From: Roseisolibacter agri
GTDB taxonomy: Bacteria; Gemmatimonadota; Gemmatimonadetes; Gemmatimonadales; Gemmatimonadaceae
Reading direction: 5' to 3'
Length of the DNA stretch: 64,000 nt
Assembly (NCBI RefSeq): GCF_030159095.1
Contig: NZ_BRXS01000007.1
Coordinates: forward strand, 124,001 to 188,000
Shown here one piece after another: positions 1 to 8,861 of this stretch. Position 1 is the stretch's first letter. Every line of letters begins with the position of its first letter. Below the pieces are notes generated by a model. The model was not told where the DNA came from and made no database searches. It saw nothing but the letters and a program-made list of their open reading frames with translations. A program made the translations under genes and the position numbers.

Positions 1-1001
1 ACGGCCGCATCGGAGCCGAGTACGCGGCGGCGGACGTGAACGCGACGGGCGGCATCGGCGGGGACTCGCTGCGCCTGCGCCTGATGCCCACCCGCGACGC
101 CACCCGCGCCCAGATGTCCATCGGCATCGCGGACAGCCTGGCCGCCGACGCCTCGGTGGTCGCGGTGGTGGGGCACTCCAACAGCGCGGCCAGTCTGGCG
201 GCCTCGCAGATCTACAACGAGCGCCGGCTCCCGCACATCGCCCCGAACACCACCGCGCCGCTCTTCTCGGCGGCCGGGCCGTACAGCTTCCGCCTGGTGC
301 CCGACGACCGGCGCCAGGCGGCCTTCATGGCGGCCGAGGTGGCGCGCGCCGGCGCCCGCCGCGTCGCCATCGCCTTCGTCAACGACGACTACGGGCGCGG
401 CCTGCAGGGGGCGCTGCGGACCGATCTCGCGCGGCGCGGCACCGCGGTCGTGTACGAGACGCCGTACCTCGAGCGGGGCGACTCGGGGCGCGTCGCGACG
501 GTGGCCCGCGCGATGGCCGCCGCGCGGCCCGACCTCCTGCTCTGGCTCGGCCGGCCCGACCAGCTGGATCTCATGCGCCGGGCGCTCGCGCCGCTCCTCC
601 CGTCGCTGCCGGTGCTCGCGAGCGACGGGCTCGACGTCAGTCGCGTCTACGCGCAGCGCGATCGCTACCAGAGCGTCCGCTTCGTGCGGTTCGTCGATCC
701 GGAAGGCCCGGGCGAGGCGCTGGCCGCCTTCCGCACCCGCTTCCGTGCGGGCACCCGCCGGGAGCCCACCACGGACGCGGTCCTCTCCTACGACGCGACG
801 ATGCTGCTGGCCGCCGCGCTGCGCGACGGCGCCCGGACGCGCGAGGAGGTCCGGGCGTGGCTGGCCGGCGTGGGCACCACCCGGCCCGCCTATCAGGGCA
901 TCTCGGGTCCCATCGCCTTCGACAGCGCCGGCGACGTGGTGCGCCCGCACCGCCTGGCCGAGGTGCACGCCGACGGCGTGCGGGCGGTGAGCGTTCCGTG
1001 A
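1..1001 (+). CDS. Periplasmic ligand-binding protein (Leu/Ile/Val-binding type), 5' truncated
   Basis: The frame is open from the window edge (codons in phase from base 3), so the signal peptide and the first residues lie upstream. The rest is a type I periplasmic-binding fold of the receptor/branched-chain amino-acid family: a GHSNSAAS loop, APNTTAP, YSFRLVPDD at the lobe crossover and FVNDDYGRG in lobe two. The protein is closely similar over its whole length to the next gene, so the two are tandem duplicates. No permease or ATPase gene follows. The next-but-one gene is a hybrid histidine kinase, so a sensing role is as likely as uptake. The ligand is unknown. Confidence 0.85.
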   Translation, partial: GRIGAEYAAADVNATGGIGGDSLRLRLMPTRDATRAQMSIGIADSLAADASVVAVVGHSNSAASLAASQIYNERRLPHIAPNTTAPLFSAAGPYSFRLVPDDRRQAAFMAAEVARAGARRVAIAFVNDDYGRGLQGALRTDLARRGTAVVYETPYLERGDSGRVATVARAMAAARPDLLLWLGRPDQLDLMRRALAPLLPSLPVLASDGLDVSRVYAQRDRYQSVRFVRFVDPEGPGEALAAFRTRFRAGTRREPTTDAVLSYDATMLLAAALRDGARTREEVRAWLAGVGTTRPAYQGISGPIAFDSAGDVVRPHRLAEVHADGVRAVSVP

Positions 1002-1014
1002 GCCCCGTGTCCGC

Positions 1015-2115
1015 ATGAGCGTCCGATCGCGCGGCCTCGCGCTGCTGCTCGTCCTCGGCCTGTGGGGCTGCCGCGACGCGTCGCGGAGCACCATCGGCGT
1101 CGCGATGGGCACCGACGGCGTGGCGGCGGCGCGCCTCGCGGCGGCCGACGTCAACGCCGCCGGCGGGATCGGCGGCGACTCGCTGCGACTGCGCGTCACC
1201 GAGATGGAGGCCGTCGCCGCGGCGCAGCGCGCGATCCGCGTCGCCGACTCGCTGGCGTCCGATCCGGCCGTCGTCGCGGTGGTCGGACACTCCAACAGCG
1301 CCGCCAGCCTGGCCGCGTCGCAGATCTACAATGCGCGACAGCTCGCGCACGTCGCGCCGACGACCACGGCGCCGCTCTTCTCGAAGGCGGGACCCTACAG
1401 CTTCCGGCTCGTGCCCGACGACCGGCGGCAGGCGGACTTCCTGGTCGCGGAGATCGTGCGCTCGGGCGCGCGCCGCGTGGCGGTCGTCTACGTCAACGAC
1501 GACTACGGCCGGGCGCTCCAGCTGGCGGTGCGCGCACAGCTCGACCGGCACGCGACGCCCGTGGTCTACGAGGCGCCGTACCTCGAGCCGGGCGACTCGG
1601 CGCAGCTCGCGGTCGTGGCGCGCGCCGCGGCCAACGCGCGCCCCGACCTGCTGGTGTGGCTCGGCCGCCCGCCGCAGCTGGCGCGCGTGCTCGCGACGCT
1701 GCGGCCCCTCCGCCCGGCGCTCCCGGTCCTCGGCAGCGACGCCGTCGATCTGGGGCCCGTGTACGAGCAGCCCGCGCGCTTCTCGCTCGTGCGCTTCGTG
1801 CGCTTCGTCGACCCCGCGGGGCCGGCGCCATCGCTGCAGGCGTTCCGCGCGCGCTTCGTCGCCGCCAGCGGCCACGAGCCGACCGCCGAGGCGCTGCTGG
1901 CGTACGACGCCACCATGCTGCTGGCGGCCGCGATGCGCGACGGCGCGCGCACCCGCGCGGCGGTGCGCGACTGGCTGGCGGACGTCGGCAGCGCGCGGCC
2001 CGCGCACCAGGGCATCTCGGGCCCGATCGCGTTCGACAGCGCGGGCGACGCGAACCGGCCGCTCCGCCTGGCCGAGGTGCGCCCCGACGGCGTGCGCGCG
2101 GTGAGCAATCCGTGA
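1015..2115 (+). CDS. Ligand-binding lipoprotein, tandem paralogue
   Basis: 366 aa. Residues 1-19 form a lipoprotein signal with lipobox LGLWGC, so the mature protein should be anchored at Cys19. After it comes the full Leu/Ile/Val-binding-type two-lobe fold (GHSNSAASLAAS, APTTTAP, YSFRLVPDD, YVNDDYGRA). It starts 14 bp after the preceding paralogue. Its TGA overlaps the GTG of the hybrid kinase in a GTGA junction, which implies translational coupling. Family members deliver ligands to ABC permeases or to sensors. The absence of permease and ATPase genes here points towards the kinase as partner (inference). Confidence 0.88.
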   Translation: MSVRSRGLALLLVLGLWGCRDASRSTIGVAMGTDGVAAARLAAADVNAAGGIGGDSLRLRVTEMEAVAAAQRAIRVADSLASDPAVVAVVGHSNSAASLAASQIYNARQLAHVAPTTTAPLFSKAGPYSFRLVPDDRRQADFLVAEIVRSGARRVAVVYVNDDYGRALQLAVRAQLDRHATPVVYEAPYLEPGDSAQLAVVARAAANARPDLLVWLGRPPQLARVLATLRPLRPALPVLGSDAVDLGPVYEQPARFSLVRFVRFVDPAGPAPSLQAFRARFVAASGHEPTAEALLAYDATMLLAAAMRDGARTRAAVRDWLADVGSARPAHQGISGPIAFDSAGDANRPLRLAEVRPDGVRAVSNP

Positions 2116-4457
2116 TCGCCGGGCGCGGGCCGCTGCGCGGCGTCTCGGTGCGCACGCTGATCGCCGGCGGCGCGGCGACGCTCGTCACGATCATGGTGGT
2201 CGCCACCGCCGGGCTCCTGCTGGTCACCTCGCGCATGCGTCTCGCGCTCGAGCGGGAGGCGCGCACGATGCTCGCCGAGCAGCAGATCGTCGACCGCATC
2301 AACCGCGACGTCGCGCGGCAGCTGCTCTACGCCGCCAGCTACCTGGACGACCCGCGCCCCGAGACGCTGGCCGACTTCCGCGACCGCGGCGAGAGCGTCT
2401 ACACCGCCGTGCGGCGCTACCTCTTCCGCGACCTCTCGCTGCCACAGCGGCTGCAGGTGGAGCGCGTGAAGGAGCTGCACCAGGCGCTCGAGGTGCGCGC
2501 GCAGGAGGCGTTCGACGCGCGGCGCGACTCGACGCCGGACGTGGTGCGGGTGCGGGCCGCGGCCGTCGTCGCGGCCGGGGATCCGCTGCAGGTGGCGCTC
2601 GACCGCTTCCTCGCGCTGCGCGCCGCCGACTACGACGCGGCGCTGCGCCGTCATGGGGAGACGCTGCGCCGCCTGTACGGCGCGGCGGCGCTGCTGGCCG
2701 GGCTGCTGTTCGTCAGCGTGTTGCTGGCGCTGCGCTTCGTGCAGCGCCGCCTGCTCCTGCCGCTCGACGAGCTGTCGCACGCCGCCCAGCGGCTGGGCGC
2801 GGGCGACCTCGCCGCGCGCGTGCCCCTGCGCCACGACGACGAGCTGGCGCGCGTCGGCGGCAGCTTCAACGCGATGGCCACGAGCCTCGGCACGCTGCAG
2901 CACGAGCTGCGGCGCAGCGAGGACCGCTATCGCCGCCTCGTCGAGCTGTCGCCGGACGCGGTGATCGTGCACGCGGACGACCGCATCCAGCTCGTCAACG
3001 ACGCCGCGCGCCGGCAGCTCGGCGCGGCGTCGGCGTCGCAGCTCGTCGGGCGCCCGCTGCTGGACCTCGTGCACCCGGACGCGAAGCCGAGCGCCGCGGA
3101 GCGGCTGCGCCACGTGCTCGCGGCGGAGGAGCCCGCGTCCGCGGTCGAGCTGCCCTTCCGCCGCCTCGACGGACAGGAGGTGCACGGCGAGCTCGCCGCC
3201 ACCGCCTTCGAGTTCGAGGGGCGCGCGGCGACGCTGATGGTGGTGCGCGACGTCACCACGCGTCGCAAGGCGGAGGCGGCGCTGCAGGCGGCGGAGGAGC
3301 AGCTGCGGCAGGCGCAGAAGATGGAGGCCGTGGGACGGCTGGCCGGCGGCATCGCGCACGACTTCAACAACCTGCTCACGGTCATCATGAGCTACGCGGA
3401 GCTGCTCGAGTCGGCGATCTCCGCCGCCGACCCGCTCCGCGACGACGTGGCCGAGATCCGCGCCGCCGCGCGGCGCGCGAGCCGGCTCACCGGGCAGCTG
3501 CTCGCCTTCAGTCGCAAGCAGGTGCTGCGGCCGCGGCTCACCGACCTGAATGCGGTGGTCGCGGAGATGGTCGCGCTGCTGCGGCGCCTGATCGGCGCGG
3601 ACATCGACCTGCGCCCCGAGCTGGAGCCGCAGCTGCCGGCGGTCGAGGCGGACACCGGCCAGATCGAGCAGGTGATCGTCAACCTCGTGGTGAACGCGCG
3701 CGACGCGATGCCGCACGGCGGGCGCCTCCACATCCGGACCCGCCGCGTCCTCCTCGGCGCCGACGCGATCGGGGACGTGCCGGGCGCGCGGCCGGGCGCG
3801 TACGTCGTGCTCTCGGTGACCGACACCGGCACGGGGATGGACCGCGCGACGCAGGAGCGCGTCTTCGAGCCGTTCTTCACCACGAAGCCGACGGGGAAGG
3901 GGACGGGGCTCGGGCTCGCGACCGTCTACGGCATCGTGCAGCAGAGCGGAGGACACATCCGCCTGCGCAGCGAGCTGGGGCTCGGCACCACGTTGGAGAT
4001 CTTCCTGCCGCAGGCCGCGAACGCCGAGCTCGCCGCCGCGATCCCTGAGGTGGCACCCGGCGCGTCGGGCGGCAGCGAAACCGTGCTGCTGGTGGAGGAC
4101 GACGAGGCGGTGCGCGCGCTCGCCCGCCGCATCCTGCAGCGCGGCGGCTACACCGTGATCGAGGCCGCAAACGGCGACCAGGCGATCCGCCTCGCGGCCG
4201 AGCACCGTGGGCCGCTCGACCTGCTGCTCACGGACGTCGTGCTGCCGGGCATCGGTGGACGCGAGCTGGCCGCGCGGCTGGAGGCGGCGCGCCCGGGGCT
4301 CCCGGTGCTCTTCACCTCGGGCTACACCGAGGACGAGGTGCTGCGGCGTGGCATCCACGCGCACACCGAGCGCTTCGTCCCCAAGCCGTACGCGCCGCAC
4401 GAGCTGCTGGCGCACGTTCGCGGGGCGCTCGACGCGCGACGGACGTCCGCGTCCTGA
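2112..4457 (+). CDS. Membrane hybrid sensor histidine kinase (HAMP-PAS-HisKA-HATPase-REC)
   Basis: 781 aa from GTG 2112. This start gives a 4-bp overlap with the upstream stop and places a membrane helix at residues 15-38. Order: TM1; an extracytoplasmic helical sensor of about 150 residues (38-187); TM2 (188-210); HAMP; PAS (about 275-390); HisKA with phospho-acceptor His416 in [11 protein letters not shown]; HATPase_c with N-box VVNARDAMP and G-boxes DTGTGMD and GTGLGLA; and a C-terminal receiver with VLLVEDDEAV, acceptor Asp708 and Lys in FVPKPY. The receiver has no output domain, so a separate phosphotransfer partner or regulator outside the window is expected. A promoter for the next gene starts 7 bp after its stop. 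Confidence 0.93.
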   Translation: MIAGRGPLRGVSVRTLIAGGAATLVTIMVVATAGLLLVTSRMRLALEREARTMLAEQQIVDRINRDVARQLLYAASYLDDPRPETLADFRDRGESVYTAVRRYLFRDLSLPQRLQVERVKELHQALEVRAQEAFDARRDSTPDVVRVRAAAVVAAGDPLQVALDRFLALRAADYDAALRRHGETLRRLYGAAALLAGLLFVSVLLALRFVQRRLLLPLDELSHAAQRLGAGDLAARVPLRHDDELARVGGSFNAMATSLGTLQHELRRSEDRYRRLVELSPDAVIVHADDRIQLVNDAARRQLGAASASQLVGRPLLDLVHPDAKPSAAERLRHVLAAEEPASAVELPFRRLDGQEVHGELAATAFEFEGRAATLMVVRDVTTRRKAEAALQAAEEQLRQAQKMEAVGRLAGGIAHDFNNLLTVIMSYAELLESAISAADPLRDDVAEIRAAARRASRLTGQLLAFSRKQVLRPRLTDLNAVVAEMVALLRRLIGADIDLRPELEPQLPAVEADTGQIEQVIVNLVVNARDAMPHGGRLHIRTRRVLLGADAIGDVPGARPGAYVVLSVTDTGTGMDRATQERVFEPFFTTKPTGKGTGLGLATVYGIVQQSGGHIRLRSELGLGTTLEIFLPQAANAELAAAIPEVAPGASGGSETVLLVEDDEAVRALARRILQRGGYTVIEAANGDQAIRLAAEHRGPLDLLLTDVVLPGIGGRELAARLEAARPGLPVLFTSGYTEDEVLRRGIHAHTERFVPKPYAPHELLAHVRGALDARRTSAS

Positions 4458-4463
4458 TTCCGT

Positions 4464-4492
4464 TTGCGCGCCTCGGGCGCGCGGCGTATACA
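4464..4492 (+). promoter_or_regulatory. Sigma70-like promoter for the exported-protein operon
   Basis: TTGCGC (4464-4469), a 17-bp spacer, then TATACA (4487-4492). A transcript starting near 4499 would have a leader of about 64 nt ending in AGGGAG ahead of the GTG at 4563. The -35 resembles the TTGCGG inferred upstream of the cold-shock gene. Confidence 0.6.
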
Positions 4493-4562
4493 TGGAGCCC
4501 GAGGACGCTCGCGCCGACGACGGCCGCGATCGCGTCGCGCGCTGGCCAGCAGGGAGCACCGC

Positions 4563-5669
4563 GTGGCCCACCTCGAGCACCCGCGCACGCACCGCCCCGA
4601 GCGCACGGACTTCGGTCCGCGCGCCGACGCCGCGGCGCCCGTGTCGCCGGCGGTGCCGGAGCCAGCGCCACCCGCCGCCGCGGCGGGCATGCCGATCGAG
4701 CTGCGCGCGCTGGCCGTGCTGCTGCTGCTGGATCTCGCGGTCGGCATCTGGATGCGCCTGCACGCCGAGCGGTGGCTGTCGTTCTTCGTCACGCACCTGC
4801 CGGTGCTGGGCCTCGCCGCCGCGGCGTGGGGCGTCGCGCCCGACGAGGCGAAGCGGTGGCTCACCGGCGGCGCCCGCGCCGCGCTCGCGCGCCGCGCGGT
4901 GCTGCGCGCGCTCGCGCTGCTGGTGGGCGTGCTCGCGACCGCGAGCCTGCTCTGCTCCACGGTGCGCGTGGAGTCGGTGGACCCGGGCGTCCGAACGCGG
5001 CTGCGCGTGATCGAGGGTGGGCGCACGCTCGCCGACTCCGCGCGCTTCGCGGCCGCGCCCACCGAGCCGCTCAACCGCCTGACGACGCCGATCGCGTTCC
5101 GCGTCTGGATGCCGCCGACGGGGCGGCGCGTGTGGGTGCACGGCCCCGGGCTCGCGAGCGCCAGCCGCCTCGTGCTGCCGTGGGTGCCGACGACCATCCA
5201 GTATCCCGACGACTTCGACTCGCTGGCGACGCTGGCCGCGGTGCCCGCGCCGGCCATGCTCCGCCTGCTCGCCGATTCGAGCACGCGTCCGGTGCTGACG
5301 ATCCGCGACGGCGTGGACACGAGCGCGGTGCTCGCGCGCGCGCCGCTGGCGGCGCTGCGCGCGGTCGTCGTCGGCTTTCCCGAGCCCGCGCCGCCCGACA
5401 CGGCGACGCTCGGCCGCTGGACGGAGCGGCTGCGCGCCTACCTCACCGACACGACGGCCCTGCAGGACAGCGCGTCGCTCGCCGCCCGCGACCAGGACGT
5501 CGCGGCCACGCTGCGGCAGTGGGCCGCGGTCGAGCGGCGGCGCAGCGCGCGGCCGCTGGTCGTCGGCGACCTGCTGCGGTGGGAGCTCCGCCGCCGCGAC
5601 GGCACGCTGGTGCGATCCGACACGACGAGGGTGACCCGTGCGATCACGACCATCTTCCTCGACCCCTAA
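4563..5669 (+). CDS. Membrane protein of unknown function, N-terminal TM cluster and C-terminal exposed domain
   Basis: 368 aa from GTG 4563, chosen because AGGGAG lies about 11 nt upstream and because an earlier ATG would sit inside the promoter. A Pro/Ala-rich cytoplasmic-type N-terminus (1-42) is followed by hydrophobic segments at about 47-64, 72-91 and 114-133. After these come about 235 residues, probably extracytoplasmic, without a motif I recognise. The first gene of a three-gene run; it overlaps the next gene by 32 bp. No function can be assigned. The exported or membrane nature of all three products suggests an envelope role (inference). Confidence 0.75.
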   Translation: MAHLEHPRTHRPERTDFGPRADAAAPVSPAVPEPAPPAAAAGMPIELRALAVLLLLDLAVGIWMRLHAERWLSFFVTHLPVLGLAAAAWGVAPDEAKRWLTGGARAALARRAVLRALALLVGVLATASLLCSTVRVESVDPGVRTRLRVIEGGRTLADSARFAAAPTEPLNRLTTPIAFRVWMPPTGRRVWVHGPGLASASRLVLPWVPTTIQYPDDFDSLATLAAVPAPAMLRLLADSSTRPVLTIRDGVDTSAVLARAPLAALRAVVVGFPEPAPPDTATLGRWTERLRAYLTDTTALQDSASLAARDQDVAATLRQWAAVERRRSARPLVVGDLLRWELRRRDGTLVRSDTTRVTRAITTIFLDP

Positions 5670-6564
5670 TCGCCGCGTGGCGCTGCTCGCGGCGCTCGCG
5701 CTGCCCCTGCATGCGCCCGCCGCGCAGGTCGCGCGCGCGCCCGTCACGCTCGACGTGCGCATCGACGGGCCGCTGTACCGCACGCAGCTCGGCGACGACG
5801 CGTGCACGGCGCGCTGCGCCACGCTGCGCGGCGCGCTCTCGGACTCGGTGCGCGCGGCGTTCGAGCGCAGCTTCGGCTTCCTCGAGTGGCGCCCGACGGC
5901 CGCGCCGGACACGCTGGTCGTCGCGTGGGTGAACTCCGAGGCCCAGACCGGCAAGCTCGCGCTCTCGCTCCGCGGGAAGCACGCGCGCCGCGGCACGCGC
6001 ACGACGCACGTCCCGTTCGAGAGCTTCAACGCGATCGCCACGCGCCCGGCCGCCGACTGGCAGAGCGTGCCCCGCCTGAGCGCCGCGTGGAGCGCGCAGC
6101 TGCGCACGATCCTCGCGCGCCCCTCGGAGACGCAGGGCATCCTCACGAACCTGCTCTGGCAGATCCCGCTCGCCGAGCGTGGCGGCGTCTCGCTCGGCGA
6201 GGCGCCGGACGTGGTGGTGGGCGTCGGCCCGCGGGCGCTGCGCGCGGATCCGGCGCGCAATCCGGTGTTCGTCGTGCGCATGCACGTCGTCGATCCGGCC
6301 ACCGGCCCCATCGCGAGCGCGCGCCAGGACACGACGGAGATGTCGCTCGCCGGCTGCAGCCGCAGCGGCGGCGGCGCGACCTACCGCTGCCGCATGGACC
6401 AGCTGGTGTACCCGGAGCGCACGCCGCCCGACACGGTGCGCGGCGCCGCGGAGCTGAGGACGCTCGCGCGCCGCGCGAAGCAGCAGCCGGTGACGCTGCA
6501 CCTCTGGACCTACTTCCCGGTGGACCCGGCCGACGACGCGCCGCTCCACCGGCCGCGGGAGTGA
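5638..6564 (+). CDS. Exported protein of unknown function
   Basis: 308 aa from GTG 5638, which lies inside the 3' end of the preceding gene. Residues 1-29 form a Sec signal (RRVALLAALALPLHAPAAQ). The mature part has a Cys-x3-Cys near the start (DDACTARC), a mixed alpha/beta composition and a late Cys pair in the segments AGCSRSG and TYRCRMD, so one or two disulfides are plausible. No family is recognised. It lies 4 bp before the TPR gene and was probably co-transcribed from the promoter at 4464. An ATG-initiated alternative that keeps the signal peptide is not evident. Confidence 0.7.
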   Translation: MRSRPSSSTPNRRVALLAALALPLHAPAAQVARAPVTLDVRIDGPLYRTQLGDDACTARCATLRGALSDSVRAAFERSFGFLEWRPTAAPDTLVVAWVNSEAQTGKLALSLRGKHARRGTRTTHVPFESFNAIATRPAADWQSVPRLSAAWSAQLRTILARPSETQGILTNLLWQIPLAERGGVSLGEAPDVVVGVGPRALRADPARNPVFVVRMHVVDPATGPIASARQDTTEMSLAGCSRSGGGATYRCRMDQLVYPERTPPDTVRGAAELRTLARRAKQQPVTLHLWTYFPVDPADDAPLHRPRE

Positions 6565-6568
6565 CGCG

Positions 6569-8092
6569 ATGCGTGCCGTGATCCCCGCCATCGTGCTCGT
6601 CGGACTGCTCGCGGGCTCCGCGCGCGGCCAGCTCCCGACGCCGACCCGGGTCAGCTCGGCCGCCGCGGCCACGAGCCGGCTGCAGCAGGGACGCGCGCTG
6701 CTCGACGCGCGCCGCTTCGCGGAGGCGCGCGACGCCTTCGCCGCGGTGCTCGACGCGGACGTGGAGCTCGACGCGGGCAGCCGCGCCGTCGCGCACTTCG
6801 GCCGCGGCGTGGCGGTGCAGGAGCTGCTGCGCGACGCGGAGGTGAGCGATAGCGGCGTCGTCGCCGCCGCGCTCGCCGACTACGACCAGGCCCGCCAGCT
6901 GGACTCGGCCGCGTACTTCGCCGCCGCGGGCTACAACGCCGCGCTGCTGCACCGCGCCATGGGCCGCCACGACCGCGCGGCCGCGACCTTCGTCGCCGTG
7001 TCGGCCGCGGAGCCGCCGGCGCGCCGCGCGCGCACGCTGCTCCGCGCCGCGCGCGAGCTCGAGGCGGCCGGGACGCCCGGCGCCGGCGACAGCGCCCGCG
7101 CGCTCTACCGGCGCGCGCTGGCCGCCGACAGCTCGCTCGACGACGCGCGCCTCGCGCTCGCCGGACAGCCCACGGGCGTCGCGCCCGCATGGTCGCTGGC
7201 GTCGCTGACGGCGCTCCTGCGCGACTCGTCGCGCGCGCCCGCCGTCGCCGAGGCGACGCTCGCGGCGCTGCACGCCCGGCCGGCGTTCCCGCCGCCCGTC
7301 GCGGACTCGCTGCTGCAGCTGCTCGCGACCGCCAACGTCGTGGCGAGCCTCTCGTCCGAGACGTTCGCCGCGACGCAGCGCGACCGGCTGCGCGACGTGC
7401 CGTCCCTGCATCCCACGCTGCGCGACGGCGTGACGGCGATGCTCGCGGCCTACGCGTCCACGCCCGTCACGCCGGAGGCGCGGTGGTGGCAGTCCGGCTC
7501 GTGGGACCGGCGACGCGCGTGGAGCGGCGTGCTGCGCACCATCGGCGAGTGGCACGAGCGCGACGGTCGCGAGGCGCTCGCCGCGACCTACTACGAGCGC
7601 GCGCTCGGCTTCCCCGACGAGGAGGTCGGGCCGTGGGTGGATCTGAACGCCGTGCTCCCGCTGGTGCTGATCTACGACCGGCGCGCGCGCACGTCGCCCG
7701 AGGCGGCGCAGCGGCTCGACCGGCTCATGCGGTCGGTGTTCGAGGGCAAGGCCATCGCCTACCAGCGCGAGGACATCCCGCGCATCCGGCAGTTCCACAT
7801 CGCGCTCGGCAGCTACTACGCGGGGCGGAGGCAGTGGGTGGGCACGCCGCGGGGCGCGATCTTCCAGCTGGAGCGCATGCGCGAGATGACGCGGCGCATG
7901 GGCGGCGCGGCCCAGGGCGTGTGGGACCCGCCGCTGCTGCTGGAGCAGCTGATGGAGGGCTACCTCGCGACGAACCGGGCGGACGACGCACGGAGGCTGC
8001 TCCCCGCGCTCACCGAGGCCAACCGCCACGCGGGCCGCGCGGACACGACCGCCCGCTGGCGCGCCCGCATCGATCGGCCGGCGTCGGGCTGA
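6569..8092 (+). CDS. Exported TPR-repeat protein
   Basis: 507 aa. A Sec signal (residues 1-22, ending ARGQ) is followed by helical repeats: residues about 30-200 read as TPRs (QGRALLDARRFAEARDAF, AGYNAALLHRAMGRHDRA, ALYRRALAADSSLDDARLAL). The C-terminal half is less regular but still helical (AATYYERALGFPDEEV). TPR proteins are usually scaffolds. Here it closes the three-gene operon with two unknown envelope proteins, 4 bp after the second. It ends about 30 bp before a convergent LprI-like gene. Confidence 0.8.
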   Translation: MRAVIPAIVLVGLLAGSARGQLPTPTRVSSAAAATSRLQQGRALLDARRFAEARDAFAAVLDADVELDAGSRAVAHFGRGVAVQELLRDAEVSDSGVVAAALADYDQARQLDSAAYFAAAGYNAALLHRAMGRHDRAAATFVAVSAAEPPARRARTLLRAARELEAAGTPGAGDSARALYRRALAADSSLDDARLALAGQPTGVAPAWSLASLTALLRDSSRAPAVAEATLAALHARPAFPPPVADSLLQLLATANVVASLSSETFAATQRDRLRDVPSLHPTLRDGVTAMLAAYASTPVTPEARWWQSGSWDRRRAWSGVLRTIGEWHERDGREALAATYYERALGFPDEEVGPWVDLNAVLPLVLIYDRRARTSPEAAQRLDRLMRSVFEGKAIAYQREDIPRIRQFHIALGSYYAGRRQWVGTPRGAIFQLERMREMTRRMGGAAQGVWDPPLLLEQLMEGYLATNRADDARRLLPALTEANRHAGRADTTARWRARIDRPASG

Positions 8093-8124
8093 CGTCGGGT
8101 TGACGTCGGGCCGACGGCGCGGCG

Positions 8125-8784
8125 TCAGCCGCCCGCGCCGATCGACGCCTCGAGCAGGGCGCGGCGCTCGCGCGCGAGGCGGAGCTGGCACGTCAGCGCG
8201 TGCTGGTCGTCCGCCGTGCCGCCGACGGCGAGCGACTGCGCGCGACATTCGCGCTCGCGGTAGCGTGCCCACGCCGCTGCCGCGCTGTCGAACGCGGCCG
8301 CCGCCGCGGCCGGGCGCGTACGGACCAGCGGCTCGCGCACGCGCAGCATCGTCGCCGTCAGCCGCTCGTCCTCGCGCCGCACCGCGCTGGCCAGGCAGGC
8401 GGTGAGCGCGCGCGTGTCCGCGGCCGTCACGCACGCGGCGTCGGCCGGCGCGCCGTCGTCGCCGACCTCGATCACGCGCGTGCGCGGTGCGCGCGGCGGC
8501 ACGGGCGGCGTGGGGACCGGCATCGCCGTCCCGGCGAACGGCGTCGCCCACGCGCCGAACGGATCGATCAGGAGCACGGACGGCCCGGCGCGGCGGACGC
8601 CGCCGGCGGGAGCGCGCGGATGCGCGCGTGGCGGGGCGTGCGGCACCGCCCGCCGTATCGCCGGCGGCAGCACGCGTACCGTGCGCAGGTCGGCCGGCGG
8701 GCCCGATGCGCGCGGCAGCTGCGCGCGGCCGGTCGCGGGAGCGGCCAGCAGCGTGGCGGCGAGGCCGAGCAGGGCAGGGCGCAC
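8125..8784 (-). CDS. Exported LprI/DUF1311-like protein
   Basis: 219 aa, GTG start at 8784 preceded by GAGGTG. Sec signal residues 1-21 (LLAAPATGRAQ). The C-terminal about 100 residues match the LprI/DUF1311 pattern: four cysteines (ACVTAAD, TACLAS, RECRAQ, LTCQLR) and the W-x-x-YR-x-x-EC core (AWARYRERECRA). Members of this family include periplasmic lysozyme inhibitors and many of unknown role. The middle, about residues 22-110, is Pro/Arg-rich and probably disordered. It is divergent from the Ser/Thr kinase gene. Confidence 0.72.
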   Translation of the reverse strand: MRPALLGLAATLLAAPATGRAQLPRASGPPADLRTVRVLPPAIRRAVPHAPPRAHPRAPAGGVRRAGPSVLLIDPFGAWATPFAGTAMPVPTPPVPPRAPRTRVIEVGDDGAPADAACVTAADTRALTACLASAVRREDERLTATMLRVREPLVRTRPAAAAAAFDSAAAAWARYRERECRAQSLAVGGTADDQHALTCQLRLARERRALLEASIGAGG

Positions 8785-8861
8785 GGAACACCTCGGGGGC
8801 GCGGGGACGTCCGCAATCTACGCGGCGTTGCGGGGCGCCGTCGACGAGGCATCTTCAGGGC
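8785..8861. promoter_or_regulatory. Divergent intergenic region between LprI-like and kinase genes
   Basis: 77 bp carrying start signals for both genes. On the minus strand TAGATT (plus-strand 8815-8820) is a good -10 for the LprI-like gene. On the plus strand TTGCGG (8828-8833) could be a -35, but the hexamer 17 bp later (ATCTTC) is poor, so the kinase promoter is uncertain. Confidence 0.4.

Noticed and set aside
1-2115. A complete branched-chain amino-acid ABC transporter
   Set aside because: Only binding proteins are present; no permease or ATPase gene occurs downstream.
1566-6332. Very long open frame on the minus strand across the kinase and envelope operon
   Set aside because: It is antisense to well-supported genes and is Arg/Ala-rich without domains. 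Long empty frames are expected at this GC content.
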